NCBI GenBank assembly: GCA_021324235.1 | Contig: JAJPJM010000143.1 | Span: 1-40,004, forward strand | Direction: 5' to 3' | Origin: Verrucomicrobiota bacterium | GTDB lineage: Bacteria > Verrucomicrobiota > Verrucomicrobiia > Limisphaerales > UBA11358 | DNA: 40,004 bases | Part shown: in pieces, positions 9,501 to 17,018 of the stretch | How positions within the stretch are numbered: position 1 is the first letter of the stretch | How the letters are laid out: each line of letters opens with the position of its first letter | The notes under the pieces: generated by a model | What the model was told of the DNA's origin: nothing | Seen by the model: only the letters and a program-made list of their open reading frames with translations | Database searches by the model: none | Position numbers and translations under genes: made by a program

Positions 9501-10777
9501 TTGCCGCCGGGCGGGATATAATCGCGGCCGTCCATGCCGTAAAGTCCCGGACTGCCCCCGTAATTGTTGATGGCGGAGTTGAACTGGCTGAACAGCGGAA
9601 AGTTGCACAGGCGCAAGCCGGACTGGAGATAATCATTAAAGTCCTCGCCCGCATCGAGCGCTGACGGTTCGTATTCGCCGAAAAGCATCGCGTCGTTGCG
9701 CGGCGATTCGGGATTGAACAGGCTGTTGCGGTTGCCGTCCGTTTCAACGTAGCCGTTGCCGACATCGTTGCTGCCATAGCCGTGGACATAATCGTACATG
9801 GCCTGAACGGCGCCGGCGTAACCGCCGAAGGACGGGTCATCCGTCTGACCGGTTTCGTTGCCGAAGAAGTTCACCGGCACGTGCTTCACGGCATCCAGCC
9901 GGAACCCGTCGCACTTGGTGGTGTAAAGCGTCCACGCCACCGCGCGGCAGAGATAGGTTGACACATCTTCCGGGACCGGCTGCCCATGGCCGTCAAAGGG
10001 CCGCCACCCGTTCAACGGCCCATATCCGTTCGCCGGCGACGGCCAACCGGTGCCCGATCCCGCACCCAACAAGGGACCATTGGTGTCCATGTACAAATCC
10101 GACCTGCCCGGGAACCGGATGAACACCGGTTTGGGAGCCGTATTGCCGACGCTGGCTCCAAAATTCAGGTTGTTCGTGCCCGGTTCCTGTGCCAGATCGG
10201 ACAGGCCCAACAACGGCTGGTCCTCCACCACCGAAGTGGTGCACCAGTAGGGATCACCAATGGACGGCCAGTTCTTATATCCACCCGAGACGACTTGCAG
10301 ATGAAAGTCCTGGGGAATCAGGCCCGGGTAATAATTCGTCGGCGTGCCGGAGCCAGGGTAGGCGGGCACCGTGCTGGACCGGTGGTTCATGATGTTGTCG
10401 AAATAAACGCGGATACCGAACCGATGGGCCGTTTGCACCATCTGAATCAACTGGTCCTCGGTGCCATACATGGTGGCAATCGTCCCCTGCTGGTTCGTGC
10501 TGCCCAGATCAAACGGATCAAACTGGTCGTAACCGACCGAAAACGAGCCGCTGTTGCCCTTGGCCGGGTTGGGCAGCCAAAGGCTGTCGTAACCCGCCTC
10601 CGCAATCTCCGGCATCTTTTGGGTAATCTCGGACCACGGTGTCTGGAACAACTCCAGCATCCCCTCGCCGCGAACGAGACCGGCATCCGGAAAACCCGCC
10701 GCCCACAGGACCGCAACGCACGCCAGGCGCGCGGTCCAAAACCGTGCCCCCATGGAAAAAAAGGAATTTGAATTCAC
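6503..10777 (-). CDS. Very large secreted GH13 alpha-amylase-family protein
   Basis: A 1424-residue exported protein. An N-terminal signal peptide (about residues 1-37, start at 10777 or possibly ATG 10753) leads into a GH13 barrel. Visible motifs are region I DNIMNH (127-132), region II DGFRLDAVKH (nucleophile D295) and region III LFGEYE (acid/base E368). Region IV does not show the usual NHD; the closest match is TQDNG (D446). From about residue 640 onward there are several beta-sandwich, Ig/CBM-like regions without recognised motifs. The last ~70 residues (ending FYEIEIVP) resemble the C-terminus of four other secreted proteins here. It probably acts on alpha-1,4-glucan outside the cell, but exact specificity cannot be read. 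The gene is divergent from the GH57 gene and shares a dyad with it. Confidence 0.85.
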   Translation of the reverse strand: MNSNSFFSMGARFWTARLACVAVLWAAGFPDAGLVRGEGMLELFQTPWSEITQKMPEIAEAGYDSLWLPNPAKGNSGSFSVGYDQFDPFDLGSTNQQGTIATMYGTEDQLIQMVQTAHRFGIRVYFDNIMNHRSSTVPAYPGSGTPTNYYPGLIPQDFHLQVVSGGYKNWPSIGDPYWCTTSVVEDQPLLGLSDLAQEPGTNNLNFGASVGNTAPKPVFIRFPGRSDLYMDTNGPLLGAGSGTGWPSPANGYGPLNGWRPFDGHGQPVPEDVSTYLCRAVAWTLYTTKCDGFRLDAVKHVPVNFFGNETGQTDDPSFGGYAGAVQAMYDYVHGYGSNDVGNGYVETDGNRNSLFNPESPRNDAMLFGEYEPSALDAGEDFNDYLQSGLRLCNFPLFSQFNSAINNYGGSPGLYGMDGRDYIPPGGNCDANGNFSTAQAVNMPQTQDNGTCCPANETLENSYFFVHEGLPMVYSDGYNHNLASLTNGSTPIVSYANYLGEFGDNSMPDTMYTHNQLSRGGTRSRWSDQNIVAFERYDYRDVDPPSLYGNAYTNPVATVVVYAMNDKGGGSSGDIAFDDGVSRTSDGYYLVATNTANGSNTANISIPNSRGYGLIVGFPPGTLLTQLSSAGDVAGGNRAFHRLLVHGATNNLSAAQATANDPNPVNRLIYVNTTPPAGSGAIELAIPSDGWVMYGEQWPEPSRANPATNAIVFRQGGTQVPNITVYRTDGTNGDLNYDPMFPFKMRGGVDPYTGQPVVAAGEGNVSNLTYAINIPVVTNASFDILVRSDASTSNTLVKLDGGIDLNSQMGLGPTTFQPGIAPTNFLDLRDNKPGYADDRFLGYEQTAFQFRNGPEKFAARNILSNNIVSLGAETYYYTIGGANTVVPGSGLGEGITNQTAIWVYHDPAAPVTVLTNASVPVDPANQMSPTNPAAGQSVDIWVRVGYSLEINTGYIYYTTDGSNPEGAFGIGKGTTRVVQAQWVNYDSAQGNIDWWKGTIPGQSSGAQVRYKVGLFSGGSTYAGQSIPPISYAEPSGSKLFGLTQAAITNFNPATAVVWLHNDLNPNNTVTGLQSGFHIIRARTFLPVINYTNQNYVYANQAQVYNTFAQTFYYEAGPPTGLIVSPASDGTPVSNSTLAVVVRTDSTVTGVQFNIQDSDPNNDDIITHQANGNGNDTNGNPIFVSATPVTPNQTLNLQYPNDPQEFHLVYTNVASSGTATLSVRLSDYATSVYTNEVTTLTRTVNTLAPPQTVILSSPATNNTIVTYSSNLVYLIQACFGTTLVSAVSNFDITINGVLQPQSSYFIRPVGTVAGCPGMNSLFYNWNITSGGVYNIQATYSNGIVLSDNKTVIVTLPLQITSLANASANPLIVWGSTPGVNYQVLATTNLTQPFEPIGSIVTTNGFSASFYDPSPAAPQKFYEIEIVP

Positions 10778-10916
10778 GTCTGACGAAGGGTTACATCATT
10801 TTGGTAAACGACCGCCTTGGAAGGTAATCGTGGTCATGGCCTTTTTCAACATTGGTTGAACCCGGCGCAGTTTCCCATTGCACGACATGAAGCCACGGAT
10901 TGTTGGATTTTTTATG

Positions 10917-10990
10917 AATATAATTAGCCGCCGACACATCCACCACCGCATGTTTGTGTGGTGGCTGCCACCAAACACGGGGTGTATCTT
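10917..10990. promoter_or_regulatory. Divergent promoter region around one locus dyad
   Basis: The dyad ACCGCAT-GTTT-GTGTGGT occupies 10945-10962. On the plus strand TATCTT (10985-10990) begins 23 nt after its end, toward the GH57 gene. On the minus strand TATATT (10922-10917) begins 23 nt after its other end, toward the large GH13 gene. One site thus has a -10-like box at identical spacing on both sides. Predicted leaders are about 20 nt for GH57 and about 130 nt for GH13. Confidence 0.72.
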
Positions 10991-11016
10991 GCCGTCCGCA
11001 AAGCCAAAGACCCATT

Positions 11017-14000
11017 ATGCCGTTCTCCCGCGCCGCCTTTCTGACCTGCTTTGTGTTCCTGTTCCTACCCCTTCCGCTCCCGGCGCAGACCAGCACCAAG
11101 GTTCACACCACCTGGCTCTGGCACCTGCATCAGCCGATCTACTGGCCCGACCGGCGCGTTGATGGCGTCGACCATTATGAGAATGCGTGGGACACCATTC
11201 AGCAACAAAACGCCGGGCGGCCGCATCCGACGCCGGAAGTGTTGAACACCATTTTTGGCGAGTCCGACCGGGTCAATATCTATCAAGGCGAAATCGAAAC
11301 CACGCTCGATGGCTTGCTGGGTTATTCCAATGCCGGCGCGCAGGTGAATTACTCCGGCGCGCTCATGGAAAACGTCCAGAGCCTCGCCGCCGCCGGCCAG
11401 CTCGGTTACGCCGGCGATTGGAGCCATGGCTTCCAGACGGCGCGTTCCTGGACGACCAGCGGTGGCAAACCGCGGCTGGACCTGGTGAACTTCACCTATC
11501 ATCACGCCATCGCGCCGCTCCTCAGCGACGAAACGCTCCAGATGGAACTGGAGATTCAACAACGACAGATGCAGATTTTTTGGGGTACCAACGTGCCGCT
11601 CTCGCGTGGTTATTTCCCCGCCGAAACCTGTTTCTCCGAGCACATCATTCCCATTCTCAACCGGGTTGGCATTGCCTGGACGGTGGTGGCCAATAATCAT
11701 CTCGCCCGTTCCTGTGCGGATTTCCCGCTGGTGCTCGGCAGCGGCGGTGAAAATTGCGACATCCCGAACCCCGCCGACCAGATCAATCCGGCCCAGGGCG
11801 CGACCAATTACCAGCGCGTTTCCATCGAGCGCGGCTGCGCCCCCACGCAGGTCATGCCCTTCGGGTTCCAGGTGCATTATGCGCGCTACGTGGACCCGAA
11901 CACCGGCGTGGCCAGCACGATTCTGATGGTGCCGGCGGACCAGGTTTTGAGCTGGCGCGACAGTTACGGCACGTGGGATCTCGGCCTGATCTCGCCCATT
12001 GCCGCGCGCAATAATCCCGCCCATCCATCCCTGGTGTTGTGCGCGCATGATGGCGACAACGCCTGGAGCGGTGGCTATTCCTACTACAACGAATGGGTGT
12101 CACAAATGGCCGGCACCGCCGTGGCCGACGGCTACGAACCCAGTACCGTCGAACAGTTTCTGGCCGAAAATCCGCCGGGCACCAACGACATCGCCCACGT
12201 TGAAGATGGCGGCTGGGTTTTTGCCGACAGTGATTTTGGTTCGCCGAGCTTCATCAACTGGAACTGGCCGCCGAGCTACGCCGACAACAACGGGAACAAC
12301 GTGGTGGACCCCAGCCTCGGCACCACGGACAAGGGTGACAACTGGCGGGTCATCGTCGCCACGGAAAATCGCGTCAAGACGGCCCAGCAAATCTCCGGCA
12401 CCACGCCGCGCGTGGATCAGGTGCGCGATCCCGGCAGTTTTTCCGGCTCACCGAACGCGGTCGAACTCGGCTGGCATTATTATCTGGCCGGCCTTGACAG
12501 CGGTTTCGTTTATTACGGTTGCAACGGTGACGAATGTCTTCGGGCCATCGTTGCCCAATCCAACGCCTGTCGGAACGTGGATGCCGTCATTGCCGCCAAC
12601 CCGTCCGCCGACACAACGCCGCCGACAGTGTTCCTGCCGCAACGATCCCCGTGGAACCCCGGTGGCACCAACTTTGGCGTGCAGTACGGTTACAAAGTGA
12701 CGGTTGCCACCAATACGGATTTTTGGATTTGGACTTATGCCTACGACGTTTCCGGCATTACCAATGTCAGCCTGCTGCTCCGAAACGACGGCACCAATCC
12801 GCCGGCGGGTGACCAGTTCAGAACCTACGCGGGCGGCCCGCTGACGGGCGCCTGGCAGACTTCGAACATGGTCCGACGCGTCACACCGCCAGTCAGTGGC
12901 GACACACCGGAGTATATCGCCGACTATTATTACGCGCCGGTCACCGGCATCTCGAATGCGTTCGTGGATTATTACGTCAGCGCGAGCGACAGCTATGGCA
13001 ATGTTTACAAGTCGCCGATTCAACATGTCTGGGTAGGCGCTGGTTCCGGTAGTGGCAGCAATGATGGCGGGAACGGGGGACCGGTTTCGGTTTTGCCCAA
13101 CCCGCCGGTCGCCGGCAATGCGGTGACAATTCAGTATGTGGCGGCCGGAAGAAATCTTTCATCCGCCAGCCAGATTTATATTCATCTCGGCTGGAACAAC
13201 TGGAATCCGGTCGTCTCGCCGGATGCGGCCATGATCCCGCAAGGCGGGACGTCGAACGGGTGGCAATATGCCGTCACCGTGCCGGCCAGTGCCACGAACT
13301 TGAATTGCGTTTTCAACAACGGTTCCGGAACCTGGGACAATAATGGCGGCGCGAACTGGAATTTCAATGTGAGCGCGAACAGCAATCCACAACCGCCGGC
13401 GCAACCGCAAAATCTTTCCGTAACCCCCACTCAGACCAATCAGATCAACTTGAGCTGGTCGGCGGCTTCGGGCGCCGCCGGTTACGTGGTGGATCGCGAT
13501 GATTCGCCGATCACGACGACTGTCAACACGAGTTACTCCGACATCGGGCTCGCGGCCAGCAGCTATCATTGTTATTCCATTGTGGCATCGAACAGTGCCG
13601 GTTTCTCAACGCCCGGCGCAACGGTTTGCACCAACACCCTGGCCGCCGCGCCGACAAACGTTCCCTCGTTTGTGCTGGACGGCGCGTTTGATTATCCCGG
13701 CTATTTGCTGGCTGCCAACAGTCTGGTGCTTTACGCCGCGGTGCGCGGCACGACTCTTTACGTGGCGACCGGTTCGCCGGGGACGGGCGGGCCGGACGAT
13801 TATTTCATTTTTGTTTCCGACCAATTATTGCCGGGTGCGAGCGCGCCCGCGCCGTGGGCCAAATCCGGCACCGTGGCGGTGGCCACCACCAAACCCTATC
13901 TCGCCGGCGAAAGTCAGAACAGCTATCTCAGTTGGTATGTAAACGGTGCGCAAACGAACTGGCCCTGCGCCAAGGTTTCAACGACTTCGGGCGCGATGGA

Positions 14001-14448
14001 AGGCGCGCTGGATTTGGTGCAGGCCTTCGGATACATGCCGACGAACCTTTACCTGTGCGCGGCGGCTTACGTTACGACCAATGGCGGCCCGCTTGTTGCC
14101 CAATGTCCCGCCGGTTCCGGGCCCAATATCGAGAGCAACGAATTTTTGGTCATTCCCGTTGCCGCGTTGCGCGATTCGTTGGGCAACGGCACGTTTGATC
14201 TGCTGGACCCGGGGCGCGGGTTCAAGCTGTTAAGCGCGCAAATCTTGCCGGCGGGTGTGGCCATGAACTGGGCTTCGATGCCGGGATACGCTTATCAAGT
14301 GGTCTATGCGAACGCATTGGGCAATGGATGGAATGACATGCCCGGCGCATCGAATTTTGCCGGGCCGCTGCAACTTTCTCTGGGTTATACCGACGCGCTG
14401 TCGCCGGGAATCACCCAACGATATTACCGGGTGAAGCGGCTGCCTTGA
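11017..14448 (+). CDS. Secreted GH57 glycoside hydrolase with starch-binding and Fn3 domains
   Basis: A 1143-residue exported enzyme of family GH57 (alpha-amylase, amylopullulanase or glucanotransferase type). ATG 11017 is chosen because it directly starts a signal peptide (about residues 1-24, ending PLPAQ); the frame upstream runs through the regulatory dyad. The GH57 signatures are HLHQP (36-40), PAETCFSE with nucleophile E203, and HDGDNAW with acid D345. A CBM25-like starch-binding domain with IHLGWNNW and WDNNGGANW lies at about 690-785, and a fibronectin type III domain at about 788-878. The final ~80 residues end YYRVKRLP and resemble the C-termini of other exported proteins here. The substrate is probably starch or a branched alpha-glucan. 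The 3' end overlaps the convergent GH31 gene by 25 nt. Confidence 0.9.
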   Translation: MPFSRAAFLTCFVFLFLPLPLPAQTSTKVHTTWLWHLHQPIYWPDRRVDGVDHYENAWDTIQQQNAGRPHPTPEVLNTIFGESDRVNIYQGEIETTLDGLLGYSNAGAQVNYSGALMENVQSLAAAGQLGYAGDWSHGFQTARSWTTSGGKPRLDLVNFTYHHAIAPLLSDETLQMELEIQQRQMQIFWGTNVPLSRGYFPAETCFSEHIIPILNRVGIAWTVVANNHLARSCADFPLVLGSGGENCDIPNPADQINPAQGATNYQRVSIERGCAPTQVMPFGFQVHYARYVDPNTGVASTILMVPADQVLSWRDSYGTWDLGLISPIAARNNPAHPSLVLCAHDGDNAWSGGYSYYNEWVSQMAGTAVADGYEPSTVEQFLAENPPGTNDIAHVEDGGWVFADSDFGSPSFINWNWPPSYADNNGNNVVDPSLGTTDKGDNWRVIVATENRVKTAQQISGTTPRVDQVRDPGSFSGSPNAVELGWHYYLAGLDSGFVYYGCNGDECLRAIVAQSNACRNVDAVIAANPSADTTPPTVFLPQRSPWNPGGTNFGVQYGYKVTVATNTDFWIWTYAYDVSGITNVSLLLRNDGTNPPAGDQFRTYAGGPLTGAWQTSNMVRRVTPPVSGDTPEYIADYYYAPVTGISNAFVDYYVSASDSYGNVYKSPIQHVWVGAGSGSGSNDGGNGGPVSVLPNPPVAGNAVTIQYVAAGRNLSSASQIYIHLGWNNWNPVVSPDAAMIPQGGTSNGWQYAVTVPASATNLNCVFNNGSGTWDNNGGANWNFNVSANSNPQPPAQPQNLSVTPTQTNQINLSWSAASGAAGYVVDRDDSPITTTVNTSYSDIGLAASSYHCYSIVASNSAGFSTPGATVCTNTLAAAPTNVPSFVLDGAFDYPGYLLAANSLVLYAAVRGTTLYVATGSPGTGGPDDYFIFVSDQLLPGASAPAPWAKSGTVAVATTKPYLAGESQNSYLSWYVNGAQTNWPCAKVSTTSGAMEGALDLVQAFGYMPTNLYLCAAAYVTTNGGPLVAQCPAGSGPNIESNEFLVIPVAALRDSLGNGTFDLLDPGRGFKLLSAQILPAGVAMNWASMPGYAYQVVYANALGNGWNDMPGASNFAGPLQLSLGYTDALSPGITQRYYRVKRLP

Positions 14449-16964
14449 ACCACAATCCGGTTGGTGCCGCCGGCGCTCTTGAATTTCACCAGCACGAATG
14501 GTGTGGCATACCGCCAGCCTTGTGCCGACCGGGCAAAGGCAGTGGCGCCGGTGAAGCGATGCAACCGCACCCCGTCGCATTCCACGCGCGCTGGCCGGGT
14601 GGAGAAGATTTTCATCATCACCGGGCGCGGCGGGGATGACAGCGTCAGGGTGATGGCGGCACCCGCAGTCTGGCATTGCAGGCGGGTTCCGTCATAGACC
14701 GTGAAGCTGGAATTCGTCGTTGGATAAACCAAAAACTGCAGCGAACCGTCCCACGTCGTGATGTTGGAATTGCCGACATACGCGGCGTCGCAGAGCGAAA
14801 GGACATTGGTTGAAATCATCGGAATAATCGCACCTTCACGCACCAGCAACGGTGTCCGGGTTTGATCCGCGTCCGACCAGGTGATCTTCCGGCCGCCGGC
14901 AAATTTCTGCTGCGTGAAAAAGTCGTACCAGTTGCCCGCCGGCAGATAAACCGTCCGCGTCGTCGCGAGGTTTGTCACCATTACGGCGATCAGCAGGTCA
15001 TCTCCCAAAAGACAGGTGTGCTGGATGCCGCAGGTGTTGGTATCAGACTGGTCCATCAGAACCAGCGGGCGGAGGAGCGGGAGGCCGCTGGTACTGCATT
15101 GTTGCGCGCAGGTGTAAAGATAGGGAAACAACGCAGTGTGCAATTGCGCGTAAAACCGGTAGTTGGCCGTGCCCTCGTCACCAAAGCTCCACGGGTATTG
15201 CCGGCCGGTGGTCACCTGCCGGTGCATTTGCATGATGGGCGATAACGCGCCGAATTGCGTCCAGCGTTCGAAGAGGTTCGCCGGCGTCGAACTCCAGATT
15301 TTCGGGCTGTCCTGATACCCGCCGATGTCGCTGCCCCAGATCGCAAAACCGCTCATGGCCGCCGATTGGCCGGCCACGACCACGCCCGCCAGTCCGTTGG
15401 GGCCGAAGTTCGGCTGGTTGTCACCCGCCCAGGAAGCCGGATAGGCCTGCGAGCCGGTAAACCCGCTGCGCGCCCACAGAATCCCGTTCGTACCGAGTAC
15501 GTTCCAGATTGTCCGTTCGTACATCGGTGCGTAACCATTTCGCATTTCGATGCCGGTGCGCCCGTCGTAATAAACCGCATTGGTTGGAATGTATGAATTG
15601 CCGTCCGCGCTGCCGCTTTCACCGTCATCCGTCTTGAAACCGCCGATGACGCCGCCGCTTTGCGCGACCAGATTGCTTAATTGTGCCGTCAACCACTGGC
15701 GCGCGTTCGGGTTCGTAAAATCCACCGGGCTGCCCCTGCCTTTCCACCAGTGTGCGATGAGCGGCGGGCCGCCGGCGGAGGCGCGCACAAAGTAGTTATT
15801 CGCCGCAGCCGCCGCATAATTTGACGATGGGCCGAGATTCTGTCCCGCCACTTCGCCGTGGCCAGTCGAATCGGTGTTGATCAGCGGCGTCAGCCAGCAG
15901 ACAACCTTGAAGCCGTTCGTGCGCAGAAACGTCATCATGTCGCCGGGAGAATTGAAGCCGGCATAATTTGTCCCTTCATAGGTCCCGCCTGCGCCGAATT
16001 GCGTCATGTTCCAGGTGAAATCGTTGTAGCCCACTTCCCAGGGCGAATCGAAGACGAACACGGAGCCGGGAATGCCCAGCGTGCGGTATTTGGTGACGGC
16101 ATAACGTACTTCGCCGCCGGTGCGCCAGATGTCGGATGACAGCCATGGTGCGAACGCCCATGCCGGCGGCGTCGGCGGGCGGCCGGTGTAGCCCGTGTAA
16201 CGCGACAAAACGTCGGTCAACTTCGGGCCGTAAACGACGTTGAATTTTAACGACGGGAACAAATTGGTGACGATCAACCGGTCGGGGTATCCGGCGCGCA
16301 GGTCGAACCAGCTTTCCGCCGATGAATCCAAATGAAATCCGTAACCGCGTGTGCTGATGAACCACGGCGTGACTTTGTAGGAACTGTCCTGTTTGTCGCC
16401 GGCTTTGTCAAAGGTCAGGATATGAACCAGTTTTCCGGCCTGATCGAACTGGTTGAATTTTTCTCCCAGGCCATAGAAATGTTCACTGGGGTCGGACGCG
16501 GCCTGCAGTGAAACACTGGTCACTGGCAACGAACCCCAGTCGATTACCTCGTAGTGCATCACGCCTTCGGTCGCGAAGGTGAGTTGCGTGACGACGCTCG
16601 TTGTCGCGACTTGCTGGATCAGTTGCCAGCCGTTGCTGATGGCGGTGGAGGACAGCACGCGACCGATCGGGTACGATGCGCCGCCGATCTGCACCTGCGG
16701 CGGCGCGAACGTGATCGTGTTAGCCAATGGATTTTCCGCCAGGTCGGGACCCGCCAGCGAGATGTGTCCGGAATCGGTGTAAATCCTCGCTTCGAGCAAA
16801 CCCGCGGTGACAAGATTGGTTACGGTCAGGTAAGGCCCTTCCGGCGAAAGTACCGCTTCGGAAGCCATCGCCGACAGAGTAGCAATTATTGAAACGATGA
16901 ATGCCATCGCGGCAAATGGGAACCACATGACATTTCGGCCGCCAAGGAATCTATTCATGTCCAA
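14424..16964 (-). CDS. Exported GH31 alpha-glucosidase/alpha-xylosidase family enzyme
   Basis: An 846-residue GH31 enzyme with an N-terminal hydrophobic export signal (about residues 12-35). ATG 16964 and 16958 are both possible starts. An N-terminal beta-sandwich includes FYGLGEKF (163-170). The catalytic barrel carries KTDDGES (nucleophile D446) and SWAGDN (acid/base D515). Two beta-sheet domains follow at the C-terminus. KTD(F/D)GE is frequent in alpha-xylosidases and relatives, so substrates could be alpha-glucosides or alpha-xylosides from the non-reducing end. It lies 54 nt after another GH31 gene on the same strand and probably shares its transcript. Its stop codon lies inside the end of the convergent GH57 gene. 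Confidence 0.88.
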   Translation of the reverse strand: MDMNRFLGGRNVMWFPFAAMAFIVSIIATLSAMASEAVLSPEGPYLTVTNLVTAGLLEARIYTDSGHISLAGPDLAENPLANTITFAPPQVQIGGASYPIGRVLSSTAISNGWQLIQQVATTSVVTQLTFATEGVMHYEVIDWGSLPVTSVSLQAASDPSEHFYGLGEKFNQFDQAGKLVHILTFDKAGDKQDSSYKVTPWFISTRGYGFHLDSSAESWFDLRAGYPDRLIVTNLFPSLKFNVVYGPKLTDVLSRYTGYTGRPPTPPAWAFAPWLSSDIWRTGGEVRYAVTKYRTLGIPGSVFVFDSPWEVGYNDFTWNMTQFGAGGTYEGTNYAGFNSPGDMMTFLRTNGFKVVCWLTPLINTDSTGHGEVAGQNLGPSSNYAAAAANNYFVRASAGGPPLIAHWWKGRGSPVDFTNPNARQWLTAQLSNLVAQSGGVIGGFKTDDGESGSADGNSYIPTNAVYYDGRTGIEMRNGYAPMYERTIWNVLGTNGILWARSGFTGSQAYPASWAGDNQPNFGPNGLAGVVVAGQSAAMSGFAIWGSDIGGYQDSPKIWSSTPANLFERWTQFGALSPIMQMHRQVTTGRQYPWSFGDEGTANYRFYAQLHTALFPYLYTCAQQCSTSGLPLLRPLVLMDQSDTNTCGIQHTCLLGDDLLIAVMVTNLATTRTVYLPAGNWYDFFTQQKFAGGRKITWSDADQTRTPLLVREGAIIPMISTNVLSLCDAAYVGNSNITTWDGSLQFLVYPTTNSSFTVYDGTRLQCQTAGAAITLTLSSPPRPVMMKIFSTRPARVECDGVRLHRFTGATAFARSAQGWRYATPFVLVKFKSAGGTNRIVVQGSRFTR

Positions 16965-17018
16965 CAGGTTGGCTGATGCGCCGGCACGAGCAATGAACGA
17001 ATGCCGTCATTCAATAAA

